A DNA stretch of 64,000 bases from Pseudomonadota bacterium (GTDB lineage Bacteria; Pseudomonadota; Alphaproteobacteria; Rhizobiales; Hyphomicrobiaceae): assembly GCA_023410905.1 (NCBI GenBank), contig JAEYPL010000284.1, positions 6,813-70,812 of the forward strand, written 5' to 3'. Shown in pieces: positions 55,770 through 64,000 of this stretch. Made by a program: the position numbers and the translations under genes. The notes beneath the pieces were generated by a model, which saw nothing but the letters and a program-made list of their open reading frames with translations, did no database searches and was not told where the DNA came from. Every line of letters starts with the position of its first letter. The stretch's first letter is position 1.

Positions 55770-57445
55770 GGCATCAATCCATGCATGAACCAGCGGGGCA
55801 TGTCGGCCGAAGGATCTTCGCTGTCATCGCCTCCTTCCCCATCTCTCTCCGTGTCGTAAAGGCCCGCGCGGAAGACCCAGTAGCGCGCGCCGCCGGCCTC
55901 CTCGATCAGGTAGTAGTCACGGGTACGGCGCGGCGTGCCGCTGCCCGCTTCGAGCGCGCGCGGGACATAGGCCGCCCACCAGGCGGGCGCGAGCCGCTCA
56001 GGCCCCTCGGCGCGCACGATCCGCCGGCGCACGCGCCGCCAGACGATCAAGGCAGGCGCCCCCTCGGGAATGGCGGCAAGCACCTCGATCGGCTCGGGCG
56101 GTTCCAGCAGGAAGGGCGGACGGCGACTCTCGAAAGTGAGCACAGTATCTTCAGACGGGGCCGGCAGTTTCATCTGCGCGGCGCTGATCGCGGGCGCGCG
56201 CTTTTGTGCCGCTTCCGGGATGTGACTGGCACGAGGGAGAAGACGCATGACGCGGTCGCTGCCAATGCGGCCCGAGAGGCGATCGATGAGCCGGGCAGCA
56301 GCGCGTGCATGCGTGCGGGCGACGTCTGCATCGAGCGCCTGCTGATTTGCATCGAGACGTGTTACCTCGCTCGCTTCGAGCGTCATCAGGTCAATGCCGA
56401 AACCAGCGTCGAACGCGGCGATCTTTTCGAGCAGCAGCCGTCGGATGTGGGCGTCATCCCGGCAGGGCGCGCTGGTTCCGACCGTAACCTCGCCGAGCGT
56501 CCCGTCCGAGCGGTAGAGCGTAAGGCGGAAGCGGCGCCCGCCGACAGCCGCCTCGGCCAGCGTACTAGCAAGGTCGCTGCACAGCCGCTCGAGTGCAGCC
56601 TCGATGCCGGCAGCCGTAAGCAGCGGATCAGAGAATGGCAGGCGTGCGCTGAAGGCCGGCGCCTCCACCAGCGGCGCACGTGGTTCGCTATATTGCCCAA
56701 GCGCCTGATCAAGACGCAGGAGCACCGTGGCAATGGCTTCAGCTCCGGACGTTTCTCTTCGGCTCAGGGCACGGAAACGACGCTCGAGTGCGGCGCGGGG
56801 GAGACCATAGAGCTGGCCAATGCGCCTGAGACCCAGCCGCTCGAGCAGGCGCACGTCACTGGCGCCAATCCGAAGGGCTGCTACAGGCAAGGGCGCGAGC
56901 GCGTGGCTCGTCGCTCCCGGCGGTGCAATCACGCCAGCACCGTCGGGCGGGCACACAAACCGGGCGAGCGCAGATGCAGCGCCGAGCGTGTCGGCACATG
57001 CCGCCCGCACAGTGAGGCCGAGGCGCGAAAAACGCTGAGAGAGATCGGCGAGTAGTGCCTGTTCGCCATCGTCATCGAGTTGCGCAGCAAAGAGATGCGC
57101 GACGCCGGTGATGTCGATCCAGATCCCGTCCTCACCATCGATATTGCGCGTCGGCCCATAGCGGCCGCACCAGCGTGCGAGACGTGCAAGATCATCACGA
57201 TCCCGACCGCGGTCGGCAGGTAGCGTGAGCAGTTCCGGCAGGGCTGCCCGTGTATCTGCGAGACCAGCACCGGCGCGTACGCCGAGTGCACGAGCCGCTT
57301 CATTCGCGGCGGCGATCTCCAACCCATGCGTACTGTGCACCACCAGCGCCAGCGGCCGGTCTGCCGGTACTTCCTCAGGCCCTCGATGCCGCCGCAGGCG
57401 CTCGATCGGCCATGCCGGCAGCCAAACGGAAACGATACGCGTCAT
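55766..57445 (-). CDS. imuB: ImuB, Y-family polymerase-like mutasome protein
   Basis: This 559-residue protein belongs to the Y-family polymerases but lacks the catalytic carboxylate: where active enzymes have FVDMDAF-type sequence it reads SVWLPAWPIERLRRHRG. It still has GIWIDITGVAHLF, the helix-hairpin-helix region (LERLGLRRIGQLYGLPRAAL) and a long C-terminal part. ImuB is known as an inactive scaffold linking DnaE2, ImuA and the beta clamp. The C-terminus here has the short RYWVFRAGLYD element typical of the family. The ATG lies inside the 3' end of imuA, a 71-base overlap. Confidence 0.92.
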   Translation of the reverse strand: MTRIVSVWLPAWPIERLRRHRGPEEVPADRPLALVVHSTHGLEIAAANEAARALGVRAGAGLADTRAALPELLTLPADRGRDRDDLARLARWCGRYGPTRNIDGEDGIWIDITGVAHLFAAQLDDDGEQALLADLSQRFSRLGLTVRAACADTLGAASALARFVCPPDGAGVIAPPGATSHALAPLPVAALRIGASDVRLLERLGLRRIGQLYGLPRAALERRFRALSRRETSGAEAIATVLLRLDQALGQYSEPRAPLVEAPAFSARLPFSDPLLTAAGIEAALERLCSDLASTLAEAAVGGRRFRLTLYRSDGTLGEVTVGTSAPCRDDAHIRRLLLEKIAAFDAGFGIDLMTLEASEVTRLDANQQALDADVARTHARAAARLIDRLSGRIGSDRVMRLLPRASHIPEAAQKRAPAISAAQMKLPAPSEDTVLTFESRRPPFLLEPPEPIEVLAAIPEGAPALIVWRRVRRRIVRAEGPERLAPAWWAAYVPRALEAGSGTPRRTRDYYLIEEAGGARYWVFRAGLYDTERDGEGGDDSEDPSADMPRWFMHGLMP

Positions 57446-58286
57446 AACTCCACTCCACGACGGAAGACGGCGTCACCCCACCGACGGCCGTGCCGCGGCA
57501 GCGCTCCAAGGTGAGCTTGAAGCGTGGATCGCCGGGCGCGGCCGGATTGAAAGGATGCGGCGCACTCGCGGCCGTGGCGATGCGCCAGCGGGCAAAGGTT
57601 GCGGCTGTGGCGGCCGAGCGCCCCGCAGTCACCATCAGGGCTGGCGTGCGGTGCGCGGCCGCGGCAAGGGCGAGGCGCCGGGCCGGCGTCAGGGCGACGG
57701 CATCGAGACAACCAATGACAATGGCGGCCGCCCCTGAGCCGATGCTCTCTTCCATGGCCCAGAGGGTTTCGGCCGGTGTCGCCGTCTCGACCAGCAGCAG
57801 CCGCGCCGGATCGAGACCAAGGCGCATGAGGCCCGGACCATAAAGCCCGCCGCTCTCGCGCGCGAGCCTGTGAGGCCAACACCACACGACAAGACCCGAC
57901 CGACCGGTCGATGATGCAGAGGAAGGTCTGCCGCCGGCCCAACCCGTGCCAAGGCGGCGTGCGGCCAGCAGAAGCGCAAAGGCAAGGGCAGCCGAAGCAT
58001 CACCGTAAGTCTCCGGCTTGATCTCACCGAGACTCGCCGCGTCGAGCTGGCGATCAGGCAGCCAGTCATCTACCTCCGGAGCGCCAAGGGTCCAGCCAGC
58101 ACTCCTCGCTCGCTCAGATGCCACCGCTATTTCAGGTGGATGCGTGACCGGTCCACGGCCGAAGCCCTGGGGTCGTTCGAGCGTCGCAAGCAAGGTCTTG
58201 AGCTGCGCGATACGCGCTGGGCTGGAACGGGGGGCTGGCGGCGGTGCAAAAAAGGGGGCAACTGCACCGCCGCCAGAGGGACGCAT
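57375..58286 (-). CDS. imuA: ImuA, SOS mutagenesis protein
   Basis: About 303 residues, a RecA-like fold protein of the DNA-damage mutasome. Readable family parts are ARIAQLKTLLATLER near the start, FALLLAARRLGTGW, VVWCWPHRLARESGGLYGPG, then GLDPARLLLVETATPAETLW and PRFKLTLERCRG. I start at ATG 58286. The frame stays open to a TTG at 58412, but that extra part is a hexanucleotide repeat and a C-rich tract that read as low-complexity Ser/Pro. The SOS box lies 192 bases upstream of my start and 66 bases upstream of the TTG, so the longer form is not excluded. Confidence 0.85.
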   Translation of the reverse strand: MRPSGGGAVAPFFAPPPAPRSSPARIAQLKTLLATLERPQGFGRGPVTHPPEIAVASERARSAGWTLGAPEVDDWLPDRQLDAASLGEIKPETYGDASAALAFALLLAARRLGTGWAGGRPSSASSTGRSGLVVWCWPHRLARESGGLYGPGLMRLGLDPARLLLVETATPAETLWAMEESIGSGAAAIVIGCLDAVALTPARRLALAAAAHRTPALMVTAGRSAATAATFARWRIATAASAPHPFNPAAPGDPRFKLTLERCRGTAVGGVTPSSVVEWSYDAYRFRLAAGMADRAPAAASRA

Positions 58287-58292
58287 ACGCTT

Positions 58293-58334
58293 ACTCGTAC
58301 TCTTATCGGTACTCGCACTCCTACTGGCACTCAC
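58293..58334. repeat. Hexanucleotide-period repeat (ACTNNN) at the 5' end of imuA
   Basis: On the + strand ACT recurs at 58293, 58299, 58311, 58317, 58323 and 58329, with one altered unit at 58305, so the period is six. If translated on the minus strand it gives alternating Ser residues (SASRSASTDKSTSK). It lies just before the ATG I prefer for imuA, so it is either the 5' leader or an N-terminal extension. Confidence 0.55.
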
Positions 58335-58477
58335 GTCCGTATCGCTACGAACCACGAAGATCCGCTTGGCCGAGGGCGGGGGGGAGAGGGGGTCTCGGTG
58401 CTCCTGGTCCAAGGGTACGCTCTTCGGAACTACGTATGATCCACCTTACGTTGGATCGACCGTATCTGGCCGCCCAA

Positions 58478-58492
58478 GTTCTTTATTTGTTC
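58478..58492 (-). promoter_or_regulatory. LexA-binding SOS box
   Basis: On the minus strand the site reads GAAC-AAATAAA-GAAC, a perfect direct repeat with seven bases between, the known alphaproteobacterial LexA box. It lies upstream of imuA and would make the imuA-imuB-dnaE2 unit inducible by DNA damage. The match is seen; binding follows from the family. Confidence 0.9.
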
Positions 58493-59208
58493 TACGCCTG
58501 ACCGCCCCTCCTGTCAATGAAATTCTGGAACAAAAGAAGATCATATGGGCCGCGGACAGCTCCCGAGGCGATGCGGTCCCCAGCTCGACCACACGTTTCC
58601 AACAACCGCCGATCCGGTGCAATCAGCGCCCAGAGGACCTCGATCCGTAAACAAATGATCCGCCTGCATCCGCAATCCGCCGCCGCGCTACGTGACGAGA
58701 ATCCCACACTTTCCTTGAAATACGCGCATTCTCGCCTTCGTGATGACCAAATTGGGCAAAGCGCGGTTGCATCCACTCCGAACGCTCGCCAGTATACACA
58801 CACACCACGATCGAACTGGCAGCCGGACCTCGCGAGGACCAAGTCAGCACGGCCGATCTGTGGGTGGGGGCACATCCGCGCGATCTAAGGGGCGCACGAT
58901 AGCGGGGGATCAGACTCAGCAGATGGCGCGTTGTGACCACGCGGGCGTACGTCAACGGCCGGGTGGCAAATCCGGACTGGCGTAACGATCCGTTCAGCAT
59001 AACGGGGCACCATGCAAACGAGACACCAGACCTGCGCATCATCCCCCACTGCGCTCGCGGCATTCGACTTGGCCGCAATGAAGCCAGAGCCCTGCTCCGG
59101 CCCAGGTTCGCATAGGAATACGCACCGGGCATGATCTTCGGTGCGCGAGAAAATGAGATCGAAAACCCGCGCCCTGTAAGGCCGCGAGAACGACGACCGG
59201 AGACGAGA
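58493..59208. other. Long spacer between SOS cassette and L,D-transpeptidase, no gene seen
   Basis: More than 700 bases lie between the SOS box and the next gene start. Several frames are open for 60-240 codons, but their residues are Arg/Pro/Ser-rich without recognisable domains, and none has a good ribosome site. No tRNA, terminator or repeat was recognised. Confidence 0.4.
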
Positions 59209-60078
59209 ATGATCGGCCACGTTTTCCCCCGCACTTTGCTTGCTAGTGCAGCTTTGGCCTTCGCGGCCCTCGTTCCGATGGCCCCCACTTCGGCCGAAGC
59301 ACAGGGACTGAGCTGGCTCTGGGGCGGCGGCTCCCAGCAGGTCGGCGGCAGCGGCAAAGAAATCGTCCGTTTCGGCGTTCAGCATCGCCCGGGCCAGGTC
59401 ATCGTAAGCTTCAGCGATCGCAAGCTCTACCTCGTCACCAAGCCCGGCGAAGCGATCAGCTATCCCATCGCCGTACCGCGCGATCAGAGCCGCTGGCAGG
59501 GCACGCTGCAGGTCTCCTCGAAGCGCGTCGATCCGCCGTGGACGCCGACGGCCGATATGCTGCGCGAGAACCCCAAGCTGCCTCGTCATGTTCCAGGCGG
59601 CCATCCGCAGAACCCGATGGGCGCCCGTGCGCTCTATCTTGGCGCCACCATGTATCGCATCCACGGAACTGACGCGCCGTGGTCGATCGGACAAGCGGTG
59701 TCGAAGGGCTGCGTCCGCATGTACAATAAGGATGTGATCGATCTCTATGACCGCGTCCCCACGGGCACCCGCGTGACCGTGACATGGAATCGCTACACCA
59801 CCTCGGCAGCTCCGGTCGCATCGTGGGGCGGCAGCAGCGGCAGCGCAGTTGTCGATCGCACGAGCTCGCGCGGTCCGTCTGGCGCATCGACCGGCTTCGT
59901 CTTCCCCTGGTTCGACCAGGAAGAGCCGGCCCCGCGTCGCCGCGCCGAGCCGCCCAAGCAGCGCGCCCAGGAGAAGCGCCCGGTCCGCAGCGGCGCCGTT
60001 CCGGCCCAGAAGAAGCAGCAGACGACGCCCGTCAGCAGCAACACTGTGGCTCCTCAGCAAACCGTCTCCGTTCACTGA
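59209..60078 (+). CDS. L,D-transpeptidase (YkuD domain)
   Basis: This 289-residue exported enzyme cross-links peptidoglycan through meso-diaminopimelate or attaches proteins to it. A signal peptide (HVFPRTLLASAALAFAALVP, cleavage near AEAQG) is followed by the YkuD domain: QVIVSFSDRKLYLVTKPGEA, then the active site His152 in YRIHGT and Cys168 in SKGCVRMYN. Most members have SHGCIRM, so Lys replaces the histidine before Gly. The last 60 or so residues are a basic, Pro/Gln-rich, probably disordered tail (PRRRAEPPKQRAQEKRPVRS). The ATG gives the signal peptide directly; an in-frame start 26 codons earlier is unlikely. Confidence 0.9.
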   Translation: MIGHVFPRTLLASAALAFAALVPMAPTSAEAQGLSWLWGGGSQQVGGSGKEIVRFGVQHRPGQVIVSFSDRKLYLVTKPGEAISYPIAVPRDQSRWQGTLQVSSKRVDPPWTPTADMLRENPKLPRHVPGGHPQNPMGARALYLGATMYRIHGTDAPWSIGQAVSKGCVRMYNKDVIDLYDRVPTGTRVTVTWNRYTTSAAPVASWGGSSGSAVVDRTSSRGPSGASTGFVFPWFDQEEPAPRRRAEPPKQRAQEKRPVRSGAVPAQKKQQTTPVSSNTVAPQQTVSVH

Positions 60079-60577
60079 GCAAGATCCTCAGAGGCGAACA
60101 CATTTGATCACTAAGCGGCCTGCCCCTCTCGGGCAGGCCGCAATGCTTTCTCCCTCTCCGCAGCTCGAAATCCCAACTGCATCATGGCGAATACTTGGCC
60201 ACGTCGCTCCGGTCATGCCATGGCATCATGTGGCTGTCGGGCGTCGGCGGTCTGCAGCAGATCTGAAGACTGGTTACGTAGCTAAGACATTCAATTTGCA
60301 AGTCTTGAGGGCAGCCGGTAGACCGATTTGTCAAGCATTCGTGACTCGCAATTGAAGTCGCAAAGAGCGATATCCTGACTTATGCCCACACCACTTCCAG
60401 GTTCCGAGCCGCCACTCTCTCGGCCGCCTCTTTCGCAATACTGCTCTCATGCTCACGCCTCCCGCGCCTGGTGCGGGTACGCAGCAGGCGCGTCGGAGCC
60501 GCACTCGGCAATAGCGTGTTTCCGCGCTCTTCCCGGAATGTCGCCTGAAGTCCCTGGCCCGATCGGACGGAAATGAA
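60079..60577. other. Intergenic region of about 500 bases, no gene seen
   Basis: Apart from the terminator-like hairpin near its left end and an isolated 12-base palindrome (ATGCCATGGCAT at 60215-60226), I see nothing of note. It presumably holds the promoter of the DUF1223 gene. Confidence 0.35.
60115..60141 (+). terminator. Hairpin terminator after the L,D-transpeptidase gene
   Basis: GCGGCCTGCCC and GGGCAGGCCGC, eleven bases each, pair perfectly around CTCTC. AATGCTTTCT follows, a weak U-tract. It lies 36 bases after the stop and is a probable transcript end. Confidence 0.7.
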
Positions 60578-61360
60578 ATGCGCACGCTGACTGAATGGTC
60601 GACGTACGTCGCACTGGCCCTGGCCGGTGCGGTGCTGGCGGGACCGGTCGTGGCAGCGAGCCCCGAGAAGGCGGAGGACGCAACCGCCGCGGCGTCGGCG
60701 CCAGTAAACGTCATCGAACTCTTCACCAGCCAGGGCTGCGCTTCTTGCCCTCAAGCAGATGCGCTTCTCAAGACCTTCGCTGAACGCCCCAACGTCGTCG
60801 CGCTGACACTTCCCGTCGATTACTGGGATTACCTCGGCTGGAAGGACACGCTGGCCAGCCCCAAATTCAGCGCCCGCCAGCGCTCCTACGCCACGGTCCG
60901 CGGCGATGGGCGCGTGTACACGCCGCAAGTGATCGTGAATGGGCTCAAGCATGCGCTCGGATCGAGCGAAGCGGACATACAGAAGGCCATCGCGATTACC
61001 GGGCCGAAGATCGATCCCTATCGCGTCGGCGTTCGCGTACGCAGCGGCAAAGAGCACATCATTATCAACCTCGACGCGGCACGCGAGCCGGCCAAGGCCG
61101 GCGAAGCCACGATCTGGCTCGCGCTTATTCGGCGCGAGGTCGAGGTCAAGATCAAGCGGGGCGAGAACGTCGGCAAGATCGGCACCTACCACAACGTCGT
61201 GCGCGAATGGATGCCCGTCGGTATGTGGAACGGGACTGCCGCGACGATCAAGATCGCTCATCATGCGGTGAAGCAATCGGACGCCGACGGCTGCGCGATC
61301 ATCCTTCAGCGGGGCGATGCCGGCGCCATCATCGGGGCCGCACTTCTCGACAAATGGTAG
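60578..61360 (+). CDS. DUF1223 family exported thioredoxin-like protein
   Basis: This 260-residue protein starts with a signal peptide (WSTYVALALAGAVLAGPVVA) and carries the DUF1223 core. VIELFTSQGCASCPQADALL holds a CxxC motif at a thioredoxin-like helix start; LPVDYWDYLGWKDTLASPKF and GRVYTPQVIVNGLKHALGS follow. Members are periplasmic and common in alphaproteobacteria. A disulfide or thiol-redox role is suspected from the fold but not established. It is a single gene 97 bases before nadE. Confidence 0.85.
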   Translation: MRTLTEWSTYVALALAGAVLAGPVVAASPEKAEDATAAASAPVNVIELFTSQGCASCPQADALLKTFAERPNVVALTLPVDYWDYLGWKDTLASPKFSARQRSYATVRGDGRVYTPQVIVNGLKHALGSSEADIQKAIAITGPKIDPYRVGVRVRSGKEHIIINLDAAREPAKAGEATIWLALIRREVEVKIKRGENVGKIGTYHNVVREWMPVGMWNGTAATIKIAHHAVKQSDADGCAIILQRGDAGAIIGAALLDKW

Positions 61361-61457
61361 CCCGCGTTAACGCATCGGCTGCGCAGGGGCGCCTGGCTGG
61401 CCCCTAGGCCCAAGAGTTGCGTTGCGCACGGACCCCGGCTCGCACTATTTTCCGACC

Positions 61458-63212
61458 ATGTCGAACGCACCCATCCGTTCCCTATCGATCGCGCTTGCCC
61501 AGCTCAACCCCGTTCTCGGCGACATCGCCGGCAACGTGGAGAAGCTGCGCCGCGCGCGCACCGACGCCGCCCATCAGGGCGCCGACCTGCTCGTGCTGCC
61601 GGAGCTATACGTGAGCGGCTATCCGCCGGAGGATCTGGTCCGCAAGCCGGCGTTCGCCGCCGCGTGCCGCGCCGCTGTCGAGCAGCTTGCGACCGATCTC
61701 GGCCCGGGTCCCGCCGTGCTCATCGGCACCGTCTGGCCGGAGGGCGACAAAGTCTACAACGCCGTCGCCCTGCTCGACGAAGGTAAGGTCGCCGCCGTGC
61801 GCCTGAAGGTGGATCTGCCGAACTATGGCGTCTTCGACGAGAAGCGCGTGTTCGATGCGGGGCCGCTGCCCGGTCCGATCAACTTCCGTGGCGTCAAGAT
61901 CGGCGTGCCTATCTGCGAGGACATCTGGACCGACGAGGTCACCGAATGCCTCGCCGAGTGCGGCGCCGAGCTGTTGATCGTGCCGAACGGCTCGCCCTTC
62001 GACTGGAAGAAGATCGACGTTCGCATGAATATCGCGGTCTCGCGCGTGACCGAGACTGGCCTGCCGATGGTGTATCTCAATCAGATCGGCGGTCAGGATG
62101 AATTGGTCTTCGACGGCGCGTCCTTCGTTCTGAACGCCGACGCGAGCCTCGCCGTGCAGCTTCCGGACTGGGAAGAAGCCCTCGTCATCACCGAGTGGGC
62201 GCGCACCGAAGACGGCTGGCAGTGCAAGAGCGGCCCGCGCGCACATCTCGAAGAAGAAGACGCGGCCGCCTATCACGCCTCGGTGCTCGGCCTCAGGGAC
62301 TACGTCGACAAGAACCGTTTTCCGGGCGTCGTTCTCGGCTTGTCAGGTGGCATCGACAGTGCGCTCGTCGCGGCCATGGCGACCGACGCCTTCGGCCCCG
62401 ATCGCGTGCACTGCGTCATGCTGCCGTATCGGTACACGTCGAGCGACAGCCTCGACGATGCGGCCGCCTGCGCGACTGCACTCGGCGTTCGCTACGATAC
62501 CGTGCCGATCGCACCAGCAGTCGACGGCTTCTACCAGATGCTCGCGCCTGTCTTCGGCAATCGCGCGCCGGATACGACGGAGGAGAACATCCAGAGTCGC
62601 GCGCGCGGCACGACGCTGATGGCCATCTCCAACAAGAACGGATCCATGCTGCTGACGACGGGCAACAAGAGCGAGATGTCCGTCGGTTATGCCACCATCT
62701 ACGGCGACATGAACGGCGGCTTCAATCCGATCAAGGATCTCTACAAAATGGAGGTCTACCGCCTCTCGCGCTGGCGCAATGCCAATGTGCCGCGCGGCAG
62801 CAAGGGGCCGGGCGGCATCGTGATCCCCGAGCGCATTCTCACGAAGGCGCCGAGCGCGGAGCTGCGCGAGAACCAGACGGACCAGGACAGCCTGCCGCCG
62901 TACGATGTGCTCGATGACATCCTGACGTGTCTTGTCGAGCACGAGATGTCGCTGCCCGAAATCATCTCGCGCGGTCATGCGCCCGAGACCGTGAAGCGCA
63001 TTGAGCGTCTGCTGTATCTTGCGGAGTACAAGCGCCGGCAGGCCGCACCGGGCGTCAAGATCTCGAGCCGCAGCTTCGGGCGTGACCGTCGCTACCCGAT
63101 CACCAACCGCTTCCGCGAGGAGCTGGCGGCGCCGAAAGCAGAGGCCGCGGCGCCGAAGCAACGCACGCCGCAACTGGTGCAGCCGCGCGCTGATGGCGGC
63201 GACGTTTCTTGA
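61458..63212 (+). CDS. nadE: Glutamine-dependent NAD+ synthetase
   Basis: This 584-residue two-domain enzyme amidates nicotinate adenine dinucleotide to NAD+ using glutamine. The N-terminal carbon-nitrogen hydrolase domain has the glutaminase triad in VLPELYVSGYPPEDL (Glu), RLKVDLPNYGVFDEKRVF (Lys) and GVPICEDIWTDE (Cys). The C-terminal synthetase domain has the ATP pyrophosphatase loop LGLSGGIDSALVAAMATDAF and TTGNKSEMSVGYATIYGDM. The C-terminal 25 residues are Ala/Gln-rich. The ATG giving MSNAPIRSLSIALAQLNP starts the conserved part; an upstream in-frame start adds 12 residues of no similarity. Confidence 0.95.
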   Translation: MSNAPIRSLSIALAQLNPVLGDIAGNVEKLRRARTDAAHQGADLLVLPELYVSGYPPEDLVRKPAFAAACRAAVEQLATDLGPGPAVLIGTVWPEGDKVYNAVALLDEGKVAAVRLKVDLPNYGVFDEKRVFDAGPLPGPINFRGVKIGVPICEDIWTDEVTECLAECGAELLIVPNGSPFDWKKIDVRMNIAVSRVTETGLPMVYLNQIGGQDELVFDGASFVLNADASLAVQLPDWEEALVITEWARTEDGWQCKSGPRAHLEEEDAAAYHASVLGLRDYVDKNRFPGVVLGLSGGIDSALVAAMATDAFGPDRVHCVMLPYRYTSSDSLDDAAACATALGVRYDTVPIAPAVDGFYQMLAPVFGNRAPDTTEENIQSRARGTTLMAISNKNGSMLLTTGNKSEMSVGYATIYGDMNGGFNPIKDLYKMEVYRLSRWRNANVPRGSKGPGGIVIPERILTKAPSAELRENQTDQDSLPPYDVLDDILTCLVEHEMSLPEIISRGHAPETVKRIERLLYLAEYKRRQAAPGVKISSRSFGRDRRYPITNRFREELAAPKAEAAAPKQRTPQLVQPRADGGDVS

Positions 63213-63289
63213 GTTGGTTTACTGATCCAGCCAGGAGAGCATTCGTGGCGCTGCGATGTGATGTGAGCAGCAGCGGGCACTGCACCCAT

Positions 63290-63387
63290 TCCTCCCCCCT
63301 TGTGGGGGAGGTTAGGAGGGGGGATTGCAGAACAATAGCGTTGGGTTTCCCCCCACCCCTATGCCCTCCCCACAAGGGGGAGGGGGA
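63290..63387. repeat. Paired palindromic C/G-rich element upstream of gltX
   Basis: Two self-complementary units face each other. The left is CTCCCCC-TTGT-GGGGGAG. The right, 60 bases on, is CCCTCCCC-ACAA-GGGGGAGGG, nearly the inverse of the left. This resembles the REP/BIME-like intergenic repeats common in Rhizobiales. It could end the nadE transcript and, as RNA, form one long cruciform. It lies 26 bases before the gltX start. Confidence 0.7.
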
Positions 63388-63413
63388 TTAAAATTGCATT
63401 CCCTGGTGCCCCA

Positions 63414-64000
63414 ATGACAATCTCCGTCCGCTTTGCGCCAAGTCCGACCGGGCGCCTGCACATCGGCAATATCCGCACAGCCGTGCTCAATTGGCTGTTC
63501 GCACGGCGCAATGGCGGCAGCTTCATGCTGCGCCTCGACGACACCGACCGCACGCGCTCGACAGAGGCGTTCGCCGAGGCCATCCGCACCGACCTCAAAT
63601 GGCTCGGCCTCGTGTGGGATCGTGAGGCGCGCCAGTCAGATCGCCTTGCGCGTTACGATGAGATCGCGGAGCAGCTTAAGAAGGCTGGCCGCCTTTATCC
63701 CTGCTTCGAAAGCGAGGACGAACTCGAGCGTCGCCGGTCACGACAGCGCGCGCGCGGCCTGCCACCCATCTACGATCGCGCCGCGCTGAAGCTCACACCC
63801 GACGAGATTGCCCAGCTCATTGCCGCCGGAGAGAAGCCGCATTGGCGCTTCCTGCTCGCCAACACCGACCCTTCGCGAGGCCTGACGCCGCTGCCGACGC
63901 TCGTCACGTGGCATGATGTCGTGCGCGGCGAGCAGACGGTCGATATCGGCTCGCTCTCCGACCCCGTGCTCATTCGCGCCGATGGCACACCGCTCTACAC
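63414..64000 (+). CDS. gltX: Glutamyl-tRNA synthetase, N-terminal part (runs off the window)
   Basis: About 195 codons are visible and no stop is reached. The class I synthetase signature is at the start: [20 protein letters not shown], with HIGN in place of HIGH, then [20 protein letters not shown] and [40 protein letters not shown] and [11 protein letters not shown] follow, the usual beginning of the amino-acid-binding subdomain. The KMSKS loop lies outside. Many alphaproteobacteria carry two GltX proteins, one using tRNA-Gln; which this is cannot be said. Confidence 0.93.
   Translation, partial: MTISVRFAPSPTGRLHIGNIRTAVLNWLFARRNGGSFMLRLDDTDRTRSTEAFAEAIRTDLKWLGLVWDREARQSDRLARYDEIAEQLKKAGRLYPCFESEDELERRRSRQRARGLPPIYDRAALKLTPDEIAQLIAAGEKPHWRFLLANTDPSRGLTPLPTLVTWHDVVRGEQTVDIGSLSDPVLIRADGTPLY

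Noticed and set aside
58623..59357. 244-codon minus-strand frame in the spacer right of the SOS box
   Set aside because: Residues are Arg/Pro/Ser-rich with no domain, it overlaps the L,D-transpeptidase start, and no ribosome site was seen.
60215..60226. Perfect 12-base palindrome ATGCCATGGCAT
   Set aside because: It is isolated, far from a promoter I can define, and no second copy was noticed.

Overview
The window reads as chromosomal DNA of a high-GC alphaproteobacterium, most likely in the Hyphomicrobiales (Rhizobiales). The evidence is dense GC-rich coding with long antisense open frames, an imuA-imuB-dnaE2 mutagenesis cassette behind a GAAC-N7-GAAC LexA box, a DUF1223 protein, many ABC and tripartite tricarboxylate importers, and an oxalate pathway leading into tetrahydrofolate C1 metabolism. 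I saw no prophage, insertion sequence, integrase or CRISPR array. One tRNA gene, tRNA-Pro(GGG), is present.

Layout. Position 1-246 is the tail of a hotdog-fold thioesterase. 361-8724 is one operon: a Tat-exported binding protein, a complete branched-chain-amino-acid-type (HAAT) ABC importer, an MmgE/PrpD protein, an acyl-CoA ligase and a 2-hydroxychromene-2-carboxylate isomerase-like protein. It probably imports and CoA-activates a carboxylic acid. 8739-14237 holds an unrecognised membrane protein, AMP nucleosidase, spermidine acetyltransferase, and an overlapping pair made of a Tat-exported intradiol-dioxygenase-like protein and a ferric-reductase-type di-heme membrane protein. 14293-21861 is a nitrile/isonitrile locus: isonitrile hydratase, nitrilase and a TrmB-like regulator, divergent from a second full HAAT importer.

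21947-29320 is a sugar or polyol locus. It has an ABC importer without its own ATPase, a GMC flavoprotein with a subunit-3-like partner, a divergent GntR/FCD regulator and an aldo/keto reductase. Then follow tRNA-Pro, class I fructose-bisphosphate aldolase, a secreted cysteine-containing protein, HspQ, an unassigned ThDP enzyme, and a 58-residue membrane protein in an AT-rich island with its own strong terminator.

34242-44649 is the most interesting region. Divergent transcription units (tctABC to the left; GntR/FCD regulator, oxc, frc, a formyltransferase-like gene and fhs to the right) flank two TGGTATACCA-type operators, and the right unit ends at a strong terminator. Together they would take up a carboxylate, convert oxalate to oxalyl-CoA and formyl-CoA, and pass the formyl carbon to tetrahydrofolate. 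The gene between frc and fhs resembles the folate-binding formyl hydrolase/transferase domain of 10-formyltetrahydrofolate dehydrogenase, but stands alone. I propose that it could move the formyl group directly between formyl-CoA and tetrahydrofolate.

44753-52421 holds a peptide-type ABC importer with a fused double ATPase, convergent with a gamma-glutamyltransferase; it resembles a glutathione or gamma-glutamyl-peptide system. 52482-58492 is the SOS mutasome. 59209-64000 holds an L,D-transpeptidase, a DUF1223 protein, glutamine-dependent NAD synthetase, a paired palindromic element and the start of gltX, which runs off the window. Functions are inferred from remembered family motifs and gene context; no database search was run.
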